Assembly: GCA_902559635.1 (NCBI GenBank)
Contig: CACEIY010000007.1
Span: forward strand, 1 to 44,862
Reading direction: 5' to 3'
Length of the DNA stretch: 44,862 nt
From: an uncultured Pelagibacteraceae bacterium
GTDB lineage: Bacteria > Pseudomonadota > Alphaproteobacteria > Pelagibacterales > Pelagibacteraceae
Part shown: positions 34,144 through 44,862 of the stretch, in pieces
Numbering within the stretch: position 1 is the stretch's first letter
Layout: the number at the start of each line of letters is the position of its first letter
The notes under the pieces: model-generated
The model's database searches: none
Told to the model about the DNA's origin: nothing
Seen by the model: only the letters and a program-made list of their open reading frames with translations
Translations under genes and position numbers: made by a program

Positions 34144-36999
34144 ATGATTAAAAAGATAGTTATTAAGGGCGCTAAAGAGCATAATTTAAAAAATATTTCT
34201 TTAGAAATACCAAAAGACAAATTTATTGTCATTACAGGAATATCTGGGTCAGGAAAATCATCTTTAGCTTTCGATACAGTTTATGCCGAAGGTCAAAGAA
34301 GATATGTGGAAAGCTTATCTGCTTATGCTCGACAATTTTTAGATAAAATGAAAAAACCTAATGTCGATTTAATTGAAGGTTTAAGTCCTGCTATATCAAT
34401 AGAACAAAAAAATACTTCAAAAAATCCAAGGTCAACAGTTGCCACTGTAACTGAAATTTACGATTATATGAGGGTATTATATGCAAGGGCTGGAATTCCC
34501 TACTCACCATTTACAGGAAAACCAATATCATCTCAGACGATTACTCAAATAGTTGATAAAATTAAAGAACTTCCAAAAAAATCGACAATTTATCTTTACG
34601 CACCTGTAGTTAGAGGAAGAAAAGGTGAATATAAAAAAGAAATATTAAATTACAAAAAAAGAGGTTTTAGAAAAATTAAAATTGATGAGACATTATATGA
34701 AATTGATCAAATTCCTGAATTAAACAAAAAAGTTAAACACGATATTTCAATTTTAGTAGATAGAATTGTGTTAAATTCTTCACTTGGTAATAGATTAGCT
34801 GAAGGTGTAGAAACTTCAGTGAACCTCGCAAACGGTTTAGTTTTTGTAGAATACGAAAATGAAACTTTACCTAAAAAATTTAGAAAAATAGAAAAACTTA
34901 TTTTTTCTACAAAATTTTCGTGTCCTGAAAGTGGCTTTACTATTGAAGAAATTGAACCAAGATTATTTTCATTTAATAGCCCTTTTGGTGCTTGTGAAGA
35001 ATGTGAAGGAATAGGTGTAAAATTAAATGTAGATCCTAATTTAGTTGTACCAAATGAAAAAAAAAGTATAGCGGATGGAGCAATTGAACCATGGGCAAAA
35101 ACAACAACTTTATATTACGCTCAAACATTAAGTTCTCTAGCAAAGCATTATAGTTTTTCTATTGAAGAAAAATGGTCAAAATTACCAAAAAAAATTAAAG
35201 ATATAATTCTATATGGTTCAGATGAAGAAGAAATAAAATTTACTTATGATGATGGATATGAAAAATATTCACACAAAAAAACATTTGAAGGTGTAATTAA
35301 TAATTTAGAACGAAGATATCTTGAAACAGATAGTGATTGGAAAAGAGAAGAAATTTCTCAATATCAATCAGATACTAAATGTGAAAGATGTAACGGTTAT
35401 AGACTAAAAGATGAAGCTTTATGTGTAAAAATTGATGGCCTTCATATTAGCAAAGTGACTGAAAAATCTATTCTTGATGCTGCAGATTGGTTTAAAAATC
35501 TTGAAAAAAATTTAAATAAAAGACAACTAAAAATAGCAGAACATATCTTAAAAGAAATAAATGAAAGGTTAATGTTTCTTTTAAATGTTGGATTAGATTA
35601 TCTTACTCTATCTAGAGAATCTGGAACTTTATCAGGTGGAGAAGCACAAAGAATTCGGTTAGCTTCTCAAATTGGATCTGGTTTAACTGGAGTTCTTTAT
35701 GTTTTAGACGAACCATCAATTGGACTTCATCAAAGAGATAATGTTAAATTGATAAATGCTCTAAAAAGATTAAGAGACTTGGGTAATACAGTTATTGTAG
35801 TTGAACATGATACTGAAACTATGGAAAACGCAGATCATATAATTGATCTTGGTCCTGAAGCTGGAAACAATGGTGGTGATGTAGTTGCTCAAGGCACTTT
35901 TCATGAATTATGTAATGATAAAAATAGTTTAACAGGAAAATATTTATCTAATAAATTAAAAATAAATGTTCCTATTAAAAGACGTTTAGCTAAAAATGGT
36001 AGATTTTTAGAAATTAATGGAGCTAGTGGAAATAATCTTGATAATGTTAATCTAAAAATTCCTCTTGGTAGTCTTACTTGTGTAACAGGAGTATCTGGTA
36101 GTGGAAAATCAACTTTAATACTTCAAACCTTATATAATGCCTTAAATCTTACTTTAAATAATAACAAATCAAGAAAAATTCCTAAACCTTTTAAAGGATT
36201 TAAGGGTACAGAATTAATTGATAAAATTATCAATATTGATCAATCACCTATTGGAAGAACTCCTAGATCAAATCCAGCCACTTATACAGGGGCCTTTGGG
36301 CCTATTAGAGATTGGTTCACTGGGTTACCAGAAGCTAAATCTAGAGGATATAAGCCAGGAAGATTTTCATTTAATGTTAAAGGAGGCAGATGTGAAGCTT
36401 GTGAAGGTGATGGTGTAATTACTTACGAAATGCACTTCCTCCCTGATGTATATATTCAATGTGATGAATGTAAAGGTACTAGATATAATAGAGAAACACT
36501 AGAAATTAAATTTAAAGATAAAAGTATTGCTGATGTTCTAGATATGACTGTTGATGAAGGCTGTGAATATTTTGAAAATATTTCAAATATAAAATCAAAA
36601 TTATTAACTCTAAAAAAAGTTGGACTGGGTTATATAAAGATTGGTCAACAAGCTACAACTTTATCTGGAGGTGAAGCTCAAAGAATAAAATTAGCCAAAG
36701 AATTATCAAAAAGATCTACCGGTAGAACAATGTACATTTTGGATGAACCTACGACTGGACTACATCAACACGATATCAAAAAACTTTTAGAAATTTTGCA
36801 TACATTTGTTGCTCTTGGTAATACTGTTGTTGTTATTGAACATAATTTAGATGTTATAAAAACATCTGATTATATTGTTGATATGGGACCTGAGGGTGGT
36901 GTTAATGGTGGTAAAATTGTAGCAGAAGGAAAACCTGAAGAAATAACTAAAATTAAAGAGAGTTATACAGGACAGTTTTTAAAACCACTTTTGAATTAG
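34144..36999 (+). CDS. uvrA: UvrABC system protein A
   Basis: The damage-recognition ATPase of nucleotide excision repair. The 951 residues carry two ABC modules: Walker [10 protein letters not shown] (about 33-41) and GVSGSGKST (about 649-657), ABC signatures [12 protein letters not shown] and [12 protein letters not shown], and Walker [12 protein letters not shown] and [11 protein letters not shown]. Zinc modules are CPESGFT...GACEECEG (with the second Cys replaced by Ser, common in alphaproteobacteria), CERCNGYR, and CEACEGDG...CDECKGTR. No recognisable LexA-type box was seen in the uvrA/ssb gap. Confidence 0.97.
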   Translation: MIKKIVIKGAKEHNLKNISLEIPKDKFIVITGISGSGKSSLAFDTVYAEGQRRYVESLSAYARQFLDKMKKPNVDLIEGLSPAISIEQKNTSKNPRSTVATVTEIYDYMRVLYARAGIPYSPFTGKPISSQTITQIVDKIKELPKKSTIYLYAPVVRGRKGEYKKEILNYKKRGFRKIKIDETLYEIDQIPELNKKVKHDISILVDRIVLNSSLGNRLAEGVETSVNLANGLVFVEYENETLPKKFRKIEKLIFSTKFSCPESGFTIEEIEPRLFSFNSPFGACEECEGIGVKLNVDPNLVVPNEKKSIADGAIEPWAKTTTLYYAQTLSSLAKHYSFSIEEKWSKLPKKIKDIILYGSDEEEIKFTYDDGYEKYSHKKTFEGVINNLERRYLETDSDWKREEISQYQSDTKCERCNGYRLKDEALCVKIDGLHISKVTEKSILDAADWFKNLEKNLNKRQLKIAEHILKEINERLMFLLNVGLDYLTLSRESGTLSGGEAQRIRLASQIGSGLTGVLYVLDEPSIGLHQRDNVKLINALKRLRDLGNTVIVVEHDTETMENADHIIDLGPEAGNNGGDVVAQGTFHELCNDKNSLTGKYLSNKLKINVPIKRRLAKNGRFLEINGASGNNLDNVNLKIPLGSLTCVTGVSGSGKSTLILQTLYNALNLTLNNNKSRKIPKPFKGFKGTELIDKIINIDQSPIGRTPRSNPATYTGAFGPIRDWFTGLPEAKSRGYKPGRFSFNVKGGRCEACEGDGVITYEMHFLPDVYIQCDECKGTRYNRETLEIKFKDKSIADVLDMTVDEGCEYFENISNIKSKLLTLKKVGLGYIKIGQQATTLSGGEAQRIKLAKELSKRSTGRTMYILDEPTTGLHQHDIKKLLEILHTFVALGNTVVVIEHNLDVIKTSDYIVDMGPEGGVNGGKIVAEGKPEEITKIKESYTGQFLKPLLN

Positions 37000-37037
37000 A
37001 TTTAATTTTATCTAAATTTGATGTATAAACAGTATTT

Positions 37038-37640
37038 ATGGGAAACTTGTTATCATCTTTATCTAAAACTATTCATGCATCGGTTGTTTTAACAATTTTA
37101 CTGTTCTTGGGTCTTTTTTATCTAAACGGTGGATTTACTTTTGATGTTTTATTTTGGAGTTGGGTAGCAAGATATGTGCATGTTATTGTTGCTATAATGT
37201 GGATTGGTTTACTTTGGTATTTTAACTTTGTTCAAATACCTAATATGGCAAAAATCCCTGATGAACAAAAACCTGCAATAGGAAAAGTTATTGCTCCTGC
37301 AGCACTTTTTTATTTTAGATGGGCCGCAGCTTTTACAGTTTTGTCAGGTTTAATCCTTGCACATCTTAATGGATATCTTCATGATGCTATGACACTCAGT
37401 TTTGGATCAGGCATACCGAAACATACTGCTATTGGAATTGGTATGTGGCTAGGTATTATAATGGCTTTTAATGTATGGTTTGTAATTTGGCCAAATCAAA
37501 AAAGAGCATTAGGAATTGTTGATTGTGAACCAGAAAAAAAAGCTAAGTCTGCAAGAACAGCTATGCTGTTCTCTAGAACAAATACGTTATTATCATTGCC
37601 GATGCTATATACAATGGTAGCAGCGCAAAATTTATATTAG
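37038..37640 (+). CDS. PuuD/DUF989-like membrane protein
   Basis: A 200-residue membrane protein resembling the transmembrane part of the urate hydroxylase PuuD family. WSWVARYVHVIVAIMWIGLLWYFNFVQIPNMAKIPDEQKPAIGKVIAPAALFYFRWAAAFTVLSGLIL shows conserved His, Arg and Trp in helices, as in heme-associated membrane proteins. Four or five helices are apparent. Family members with urate activity carry a C-terminal cytochrome c domain. No CxxCH motif is present here, so urate oxidation is doubtful. It follows uvrA by 38 bases and overlaps convergent secF by four. Confidence 0.65.
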   Translation: MGNLLSSLSKTIHASVVLTILLFLGLFYLNGGFTFDVLFWSWVARYVHVIVAIMWIGLLWYFNFVQIPNMAKIPDEQKPAIGKVIAPAALFYFRWAAAFTVLSGLILAHLNGYLHDAMTLSFGSGIPKHTAIGIGMWLGIIMAFNVWFVIWPNQKRALGIVDCEPEKKAKSARTAMLFSRTNTLLSLPMLYTMVAAQNLY

Positions 37641-38524
37641 TTTTTATCTTCCTCTCTCAATACTGTTTTTTGACTAACTTTAAGTCTAACTAAAATAGTG
37701 TTAGCAATATATATTGACGAATATGTTCCAAAGATCACTCCAAATATCATTGCAAGTGAGAAACCTTTTAAAATCTCACCACCAAAGAAAAAAATTGATA
37801 ATAAGGCCAACAAAGTAGTTATTGAAGTGATTAAAGTTCTAGACAATGTTTCATTAATTGAGATGTTGGTAAGATCATAAATTTTAATATCTGAATATTT
37901 TCTTAAATTTTCCCTAACTCTGTCAAAAATAACTACTGTATCGTTCATAGAATATCCAACAATTGTTAATACTGCTGCAATAATTGATAAATTAATTTCT
38001 AATCCGAGTAATGAAAATAAACCTAAAGTTACAATTACATCATGGAACAGAGCTAATATAGCTCCAAGACTAAACTGCCATTCAAATCTAATCCAAATAT
38101 AAATGAGCATTAATGTCAAAGCTACAGATATCGCTATAACTCCTGATTTTAATAATTCAGCACTGACCTTCGGACCTACATTTTCTACTCTTCTAAAATT
38201 AAAATTATTACCAAAAGATTTATCTAAATTAGTTTTGATTTCTTCGATAACATTTTTATTATCACTATTTTCAAACTTAATTAAAAAATCTTTTTCGTTT
38301 CCAAAATTTTTAACAGATACATCACCTAAATTCATTTGATTTAAATTATCCCTTAACGATGAAACATTAATTTTTGTATCTGTAGATCTTAACTCTATAA
38401 GTGTTCCACCCTTAAAATCTATTCCAAAATTAAGACCTTTGAATATTAATAATATTAATGAAATAATGACTAAAGATGCTGAAAGAATATTAAACTTATT
38501 ATAATATTTGTTAAAAGCTACCAT
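37637..38524 (-). CDS. secF: protein translocase subunit SecF
   Basis: Together with SecD this membrane protein uses the proton gradient to help pull proteins through SecYEG. The 295 residues give six transmembrane helices and one periplasmic domain. FGIDFKGGTLIELRS after helix 1, GPKVSAELLKSGV, WQFSLGAILALFHDVIVTLGLFSLL and VGYSMNDTVVIFDRVRENLRK are strongly diagnostic. It begins directly after the secD stop codon, in the standard yajC-secD-secF order. Confidence 0.96.
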   Translation of the reverse strand: MVAFNKYYNKFNILSASLVIISLILLIFKGLNFGIDFKGGTLIELRSTDTKINVSSLRDNLNQMNLGDVSVKNFGNEKDFLIKFENSDNKNVIEEIKTNLDKSFGNNFNFRRVENVGPKVSAELLKSGVIAISVALTLMLIYIWIRFEWQFSLGAILALFHDVIVTLGLFSLLGLEINLSIIAAVLTIVGYSMNDTVVIFDRVRENLRKYSDIKIYDLTNISINETLSRTLITSITTLLALLSIFFFGGEILKGFSLAMIFGVIFGTYSSIYIANTILVRLKVSQKTVLREEDKN

Positions 38525-40078
38525 CTAGATTAAACCCTGTTTTTCTTTGTTTTTTGAAACATATATAACTGTCAATAATCTTGCTATAAAATATACAGAA
38601 AATAGTGTTGTAAAAATTCCAATTCCTAATGTTAAAGAAAATCCTTTTATGGGACCTGATCCCATAAAAAATAAAATAATTGCAGCCAATAATGTAGTTA
38701 TATTTGCATCTAAAATAGCAGTTCTAGACTTGGTATATCCACTATCAAAAGCTATTAGGTTATTTTTTTCATTTTTTAATTCTTCTTTAATTCTTTCAAA
38801 TATCAAAACATTTGCATCAACGGCCATTCCAACAGTTAAAATTATTCCTGCTATTCCAGGTAAAGTTAAAGTGGCCTCAAATATTGTTAAAATTCCTATT
38901 AATAAAAATAAATTAATAATTAAAGTTATATTAGTAATTAATCCAAAAATTTTATATTTTATAAAAATAAACATAATCACAAGTACAAAACCAATAATCA
39001 AAGCAATTATACCTGCGTTAATAGAATCTTGACCTAAGTCTGGTCCGACTGTTCTCTCTTCTATAATATTAAGTGGTGCGGGCAATGCTCCTGATCTTAA
39101 TAATAAAGCAAGATCTGTTGCAGATTGAAAAGTAAAACCCCCACTTATTTGCCCTGATCCACTTGCAATAGTATCCCTTATAACTGGAGCGCTTATTATT
39201 TTACCATCTAAAACAATAGCTAGTCGTTTCCCTATTCCAGTGGATGTCGCCTTACCAAATCTTTTTGCTCCTACTCTATCAAGTGTAAAAGTAACTACAG
39301 TTTCATTTGTTTCGTTATTCATTCTTGGTTGAGCATCTAAAAGATTATCACCACTTAAAATTATCCTTTTACTAACATTAGCCTCATCAGAACTATCTTC
39401 AAATTTTAACTTTTCGACACCAAAAGAATCTTCATTATTATTGGTAACAAATCTAAAAGTTAAATTAGCTGTTTTTCCGAGTAAAGATTTAATTCTCATA
39501 GGATCGTCCAATCCTGGTAGTTCGACTAAAATTCGGTCATTGCCTCGTTTTAAAATATTGGGCTCATTGGTACCAATTTCATCTATTCTTCTTCTTACAA
39601 TTTCTAAAGCTTGATCTTGAGATGAGGTTTTTAATTCAATTATTCCCTGTTTTGAAAAATTTACATTAAAAACATCATCAATCTCAACTATATCTAATTG
39701 ATGTGACTTAAATCTTTGGTAATAGGGATTAATATTACTATTCTCGCTAGTAAATTCATCTAAAATTTTTTGCTTAAATTGTTCATCCACTGAAAAATAT
39801 AATTTTTGACTAGAAATTTTTAGATTAGTTACTCTAATATTTTTTTCTTTAAAATAATTTCTAATAGTTGTTGATAGGTTTTGAAGTTTTTGTTCTATTA
39901 CCGGTGAATTATCAATTTCTAATAATAGATATGATCCTCCCTGTAAATCTAAACCAAGATTAATTTTCTTATTCAATAAATCGTTATCAAATTTTAAAAG
40001 ATTAGATGATGCAATTAAAATAAAAAATAAAGAAATTACTGAAATAAAAAATATCCTTAATTTAGAAAAGTATAACAC
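38525..40078 (-). CDS. secD: protein translocase subunit SecD
   Basis: A 517-residue partner of SecF with six helices and a large periplasmic region (about 35-330). Signatures include INLGLDLQGGSYLLLEID after helix 1, VRRRIDEIGTNEPNILKRGNDRILVELPGLDDP, SGGFTFQSATDLALLLRSGALPAPL, ERTVGPDLGQDSI and GMAVDANVLIFERIKEELK. It lies 16 bases downstream of yajC and abuts secF, so the three are one operon. Confidence 0.97.
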   Translation of the reverse strand: MLYFSKLRIFFISVISLFFILIASSNLLKFDNDLLNKKINLGLDLQGGSYLLLEIDNSPVIEQKLQNLSTTIRNYFKEKNIRVTNLKISSQKLYFSVDEQFKQKILDEFTSENSNINPYYQRFKSHQLDIVEIDDVFNVNFSKQGIIELKTSSQDQALEIVRRRIDEIGTNEPNILKRGNDRILVELPGLDDPMRIKSLLGKTANLTFRFVTNNNEDSFGVEKLKFEDSSDEANVSKRIILSGDNLLDAQPRMNNETNETVVTFTLDRVGAKRFGKATSTGIGKRLAIVLDGKIISAPVIRDTIASGSGQISGGFTFQSATDLALLLRSGALPAPLNIIEERTVGPDLGQDSINAGIIALIIGFVLVIMFIFIKYKIFGLITNITLIINLFLLIGILTIFEATLTLPGIAGIILTVGMAVDANVLIFERIKEELKNEKNNLIAFDSGYTKSRTAILDANITTLLAAIILFFMGSGPIKGFSLTLGIGIFTTLFSVYFIARLLTVIYVSKNKEKQGLI

Positions 40079-40094
40079 TTTATTAAAACGAAAT

Positions 40095-40382
40095 TTATTT
40101 TTTAACTTCTTGAGAATTCATCAAGCTTTGAACACCAGTTCCTCTAACGACAGTTACAGTAACATTTTCAGAAATTTCTACTTCTATTTTATCATTATCT
40201 ACAACTCTTGTTATTATTCCAGTGATGCCACCAGTAGTAACAATTTTATCGCCTTTTTTTAAGCCTTCTACCATTGCTTTATGTTCTTTTACTTTCTTTT
40301 GTTGTGGTCTGATTAAGAAAAAATAAAAAATTACAAAAATTAAAATTAGAGGTATAAATTGACCTATTCCTGAACCTTCCAT
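40095..40382 (-). CDS. yajC: Sec translocon accessory protein YajC
   Basis: A 95-residue single-helix protein that associates with SecDF. The helix is LILIFVIFYFFLIRPQQKK, including the RPQQK signature. It is followed by the KKGDKIVTTGGITGIITRVVDNDKIEVEIS domain, typical of YajC. A GGAG-like stretch (AAAGGAGTTTT on the minus strand) lies just before the ATG and could serve as a ribosome binding site. The upstream neighbour on this strand is the 3' part of serS. Confidence 0.95.
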   Translation of the reverse strand: MEGSGIGQFIPLILIFVIFYFFLIRPQQKKVKEHKAMVEGLKKGDKIVTTGGITGIITRVVDNDKIEVEISENVTVTVVRGTGVQSLMNSQEVKK

Positions 40383-40436
40383 AAAACTCCTTTATTAAAG
40401 CTGATTTATTATACCATCTATTAAAGTAAAACAACT

Positions 40437-42178
<1,742 letters not shown>

Positions 42179-42187
42179 TATTACTTC

Positions 42188-42928
42188 ATGATTGATTCTA
42201 ACTCATCTTTATTTGAGGTTGATGTAGATAACTATAATGGTCCTTTAGATATATTATTAGATTTAGCTAAAGCACAAAAAGTTAATCTTGAAGAAATTTC
42301 AATAACAAAACTAGCAGATCAATTTAATAACTTTATATCAAATAAAAAAGATCTTAATTTAGAAATAGCCTCAGAATATCTTTTAATGGCTACTTGGCTG
42401 GCGTATTTAAAATCTAAGTTATTACTTCCAGGTGATCCAGAAGAAGAATTTAAAGTTCAAGAAGTTGCTGAAAAATTGAAGCTTCAATTAAAGAAATTAG
42501 AATTAATACGTTTATTATCTGACCAAATGCTAAAAAGAAAAAGATTGGGTAAAGAAATTAGAGTAAGAGGAATGAAAGGTCATATTAGATCAATATACAG
42601 TTCAGAGTATAAAGTAAGTTTAATTGAGTTGTTAAAAACTTATGCAACCATCATAATGACTAAAGATTACCAGAAAATGAATATACCAAAATTACCAGTA
42701 TTTACAGCTGAAGATGGAATTAAAACTATAAGAGAATTATTTGGAAAATTATTAGATTGGAAAAATATTAATGATCTAATTCCTCAAAATTTTAAAAATG
42801 GAAAAAAAATTAAAAAAACAGGTCAAGCTGGTATATTTGCTGGTTCATTAGAATTAGTTAAAGAAGGCAATCTTAAAATTAAACAAGATAAACTTTATGA
42901 TGAAATATATATTAAAGAAAATATATGA
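42188..42928 (+). CDS. scpA: segregation and condensation protein A
   Basis: The kleisin subunit that bridges the SMC heads in chromosome condensation. The 246 residues begin with the family hallmark VDNYNGPLDILLDLAKAQKVNLEEISITKLADQF and contain ASEYLLMATWLAYLKSKLLLP. The C-terminal winged helix ends with GNLKIKQDKLYDEIYIKE. Its stop overlaps the scpB start by four bases. In alphaproteobacteria it regularly follows nagZ. Confidence 0.94.
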   Translation: MIDSNSSLFEVDVDNYNGPLDILLDLAKAQKVNLEEISITKLADQFNNFISNKKDLNLEIASEYLLMATWLAYLKSKLLLPGDPEEEFKVQEVAEKLKLQLKKLELIRLLSDQMLKRKRLGKEIRVRGMKGHIRSIYSSEYKVSLIELLKTYATIIMTKDYQKMNIPKLPVFTAEDGIKTIRELFGKLLDWKNINDLIPQNFKNGKKIKKTGQAGIFAGSLELVKEGNLKIKQDKLYDEIYIKENI

Positions 42929-43626
42929 TTAAAAAAAAGATAGAAGAAAAAAATAATATAATTAGCTTTCCTTCTAAGCTATCTTCAATAGAAAAAGAAA
43001 TTGAAGCAGTAATTTTTGCTGCAGCTGAACCACTAGATAAAGATACTATAGAAAGTAAAATTTCAAAAAAAACAAATATTGAAAAATCTTTACAAAAATT
43101 ACAGGCCGAATATTCAGATAGAGGCATTAATCTAGTTTGTATCTCAAACAAATGGTCTTTTAGAACATCACCTAATCTTTCAACTATAATGACACAAGAA
43201 AAAACTGTTGAAAAAAAATTATCTAAAGCTGCTATAGAAACTTTATCAATTATTGTTTATCACCAACCTGTAACTAGAGCAGAAATAGAAGAAATTAGAG
43301 GTGTAGCTTTTGGAACAAATACTTTAGAAATTTTAATGGAACTAAATTGGGTAAGACCAGCAGGACGTAAAGATGTAATTGGTAAACCTATACAATATGC
43401 GACAACAGATGATTTTTTAAGTCATTTCAATTTACAAAAATTATCTGACCTACCAACAGTGGATGAACTAGGCGCAGCAGGATTAATAGATTCCTCTAGT
43501 GTTGACGATGCAATTTTTGGAACAGGAAAATTCTACAAAGAAAAACAAGATGAAAAAAAAGAAGACATTTACTCAAATATCGACGAAATGTTAAATAAGA
43601 CGTTAGATGAAGAAGATAATAAATAA
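42925..43626 (+). CDS. scpB: segregation and condensation protein B
   Basis: The partner of ScpA in the SMC complex. It is 233 residues with two winged-helix domains: EIEAVIFAAAEPLDKDTIE and the strongly conserved LSKAAIETLSIIVYHQPVTRAEIEEIRGVAFGTNTLEILMELNWVRPAGRKD. TPGRPIQYATTDDFL-like sequence closes the second domain. A charged C-terminal tail (KEKQDEKKEDIYSNIDEM) follows. tatA begins 43 bases later. Confidence 0.94.
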   Translation: MIKKKIEEKNNIISFPSKLSSIEKEIEAVIFAAAEPLDKDTIESKISKKTNIEKSLQKLQAEYSDRGINLVCISNKWSFRTSPNLSTIMTQEKTVEKKLSKAAIETLSIIVYHQPVTRAEIEEIRGVAFGTNTLEILMELNWVRPAGRKDVIGKPIQYATTDDFLSHFNLQKLSDLPTVDELGAAGLIDSSSVDDAIFGTGKFYKEKQDEKKEDIYSNIDEMLNKTLDEEDNK

Positions 43627-43669
43627 AAAGTGACTTTTAAAATATTTATAAAAAGTATATAAATTCATT

Positions 43670-43870
43670 ATGAGTATAGGAATTTGGCAAATCGCAATTG
43701 TAGTAATTTTGGTAGTTCTATTATTTGGCAGAGGTAAAATCTCTAGTTTGATGGGAGATGTTGCTAAAGGTATAAAAAGTTTCAAAAAGGGTATGGCCTC
43801 AGATGTTACCGATGAGTCCGAAACAAAAAATATTTCTGACGACAATCAAGACTCTAATAACAAAAGTTAA
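43670..43870 (+). CDS. tatA: Sec-independent translocase subunit TatA
   Basis: A 66-residue protein forming the pore-like assembly of the twin-arginine pathway. The N-terminal helix [22 protein letters not shown] ends in the FGRGK hinge. An amphipathic helix ([14 protein letters not shown]) and an acidic tail follow. It is five bases upstream of tatB. Confidence 0.93.
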   Translation: MSIGIWQIAIVVILVVLLFGRGKISSLMGDVAKGIKSFKKGMASDVTDESETKNISDDNQDSNNKS

Positions 43871-43875
43871 ATCAC

Positions 43876-44109
43876 ATGCCTACTATTGGTTGGTTTGAGA
43901 TTTTAATTGTAGTTGCAATAGCAATTGTAGTATTAGGACCAAAAGATTTTCCTGTCATGTTGAAAAAAGTTGGATCTTGGATAGGTACAGCCAAAAGTTA
44001 TATTAACAATATTCAAAATGAAGTTTCAAATATCGATATAGAAGATCACGATATAGAAAATAAAAATAACAAAAAAGATAATAAAAAAGATACTAAAACC
44101 GATGCATAA
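43876..44109 (+). CDS. tatB: Sec-independent translocase subunit TatB
   Basis: A 77-residue substrate-receptor subunit that works with TatC. The helix IGWFEILIVVAIAIVVLGPKDFPVMLKKVG has the GP hinge that marks TatB rather than TatA. A longer amphipathic helix and a Lys/Asp-rich tail follow. It is short for the family, as expected in a streamlined genome. Its stop overlaps the tatC ATG by eight bases. Confidence 0.9.
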   Translation: MPTIGWFEILIVVAIAIVVLGPKDFPVMLKKVGSWIGTAKSYINNIQNEVSNIDIEDHDIENKNNKKDNKKDTKTDA

Positions 44110-44862
44110 GGAAGATAAAGAGGGTGGTTTTATAAGCCACTTAACTGAATTAAGAAAAAGATTAATAAATAGTTTTATTTTCTTAATAATTTTTTTTGTT
44201 GGTTGTTATTTTTTTGCAGAGCATCTTTATGGTTTTTTAGTAGAACCCTATGCAAAAGCTGTCAAAGATGATGGCACTAATAGAAGATTAATATTTACAG
44301 CATTACAAGAAACATTTTTAACCTATTTAAAAGTTTCTTTTTTTGCTGCTTTTTTTGTTACTTGTCCATTTATACTTATGCAAATTTGGAAGTTTATAGC
44401 ACCAGGACTTTATAAACATGAAAAAACAGCAATTTTACCATACTTAGTTTTAACGCCTATTTTATTTTTTTTAGGTGGAATGCTTGTTTATTATTTAATA
44501 ATGCCACTTGCTATTAAATTTTTTTTATCATTTGAAAGTAGCGGTATATCAACAAATTTACCAATTCAGCTTGAAGCAAAGGTAAATGAATATCTTTCAT
44601 TAGTAATGAAATTAATTTTTGCATTTGGAATTAGTTTTCAACTTCCTGTAGTTTTAAGTTTATTAGCAAGAGTAGGAATTGTTGACTCTGAGTTTTTAAA
44701 AACTAGAAGAAAATACGTAATTGTTATAATTTTTGCAGCAGCAGCTTTATTAACACCACCCGATCCAATAACCCAAATTGGCTTAGCTGTTCCTCTATTA
44801 ATTCTATATGAATTATCTATTTTTTCTGTAAAAATTATAGAAAAGAAGAATCTAAAAAATAA
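44102..44862 (+). CDS. tatC: Sec-independent translocase subunit TatC, cut by window end
   Basis: The multi-spanning receptor of the Tat pathway. 253 codons are visible, starting MHKEDKEGGFISHLTELRKRL with the conserved HLTELRKRL. LQETFLTYLKVSFFAAFF, FIAPGLYKHEKTAILPYL and FQLPVVLSLLARVGI are family blocks, and five to six helices can be counted. The frame is still open at the last base; the terminal TAA letters are out of frame. The protein is nearly complete (TatC is usually about 250-260 residues). It should recognise RR signals such as that of the M48 protease at 27855. Confidence 0.95.
   Translation, partial: MHKEDKEGGFISHLTELRKRLINSFIFLIIFFVGCYFFAEHLYGFLVEPYAKAVKDDGTNRRLIFTALQETFLTYLKVSFFAAFFVTCPFILMQIWKFIAPGLYKHEKTAILPYLVLTPILFFLGGMLVYYLIMPLAIKFFLSFESSGISTNLPIQLEAKVNEYLSLVMKLIFAFGISFQLPVVLSLLARVGIVDSEFLKTRRKYVIVIIFAAAALLTPPDPITQIGLAVPLLILYELSIFSVKIIEKKNLKN

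Noticed and set aside
36996..37016. Hairpin TTAGAT/ATCTAA after uvrA as terminator
   Set aside because: The six-base stem is pure A/T except for one pair, and no T tract follows; chance occurrence is likely in this composition.
38547..39032. 161-codon open frame opposite secD
   Set aside because: secD is intact and strongly conserved there; the antisense frame is a low-complexity by-product of AT-rich coding sequence.

Overview
The window is very AT-rich and densely packed, and it looks like a member of the SAR11 clade (Pelagibacterales, Alphaproteobacteria). The evidence is the Lys/Asn/Ile-rich proteins, the many genes that overlap by a few bases, the near absence of spacers, and alphaproteobacterial gene strings such as ssb-gyrA-coaD-ppi-tgt divergent from uvrA, nagZ-scpA-scpB-tatABC, and mltB-rlpA-like-dac-tmk-holB-metG-tatD. 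Both window edges cut genes (rpsI on the left, tatC on the right), so it may be a whole contig from a single-cell or metagenome assembly.

Layout. 1-4524 (+): end of rpsI, argC, a tiny lipoprotein, hom, an AEC carrier and an EamA carrier. 4525-9928: an accessory stretch holding a long convergent spacer with possible RNA structure, a short ogt-type gene, a GC-rich structured RNA ending in an intrinsic terminator (- strand), a small two-helix membrane protein, a tyrosine recombinase with a dif-like palindrome at its promoter, two glycosyltransferase genes and a GIY-YIG protein, bounded by tRNA-Glu. 10043-14044 (-): recJ, glpX, an SbmA/BacA-like transporter, an NDUFS4-like complex I subunit and tRNA-Pro. 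14139-16292 (+): a zinc-ribbon protein, nhaA and a glutathione peroxidase. 16287-24615 (-): one overlapping operon for cell-wall turnover and DNA or tRNA metabolism. 24703-28679: tRNA-Ser, sdhE, recG, a DUF502 protein, an M48 protease and tRNA-Lys. 28840-34053 (-): tgt, cyclophilin, coaD, gyrA, ssb. 34144-37640 (+): uvrA and a PuuD-like membrane protein. 37637-41489 (-): secF, secD, yajC and the 3' part of serS. 41489-44862 (+): the 3' part of nagZ, scpA, scpB, tatA, tatB and most of tatC.

The clearest anomaly is at about 41480-41490. serS and nagZ are both cut at their 5' ends and joined head to head. In related genomes nagZ-scpAB-tatABC-serS-...-yajC-secDF usually runs in one direction. The joint therefore looks like an inverted chimera (the class common in multiple-displacement amplification) or a real local inversion. 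The most interesting native features are the recombinase with its dif-like palindrome, and the unidentified GC-rich RNA whose terminator abuts the start codon of the next gene.
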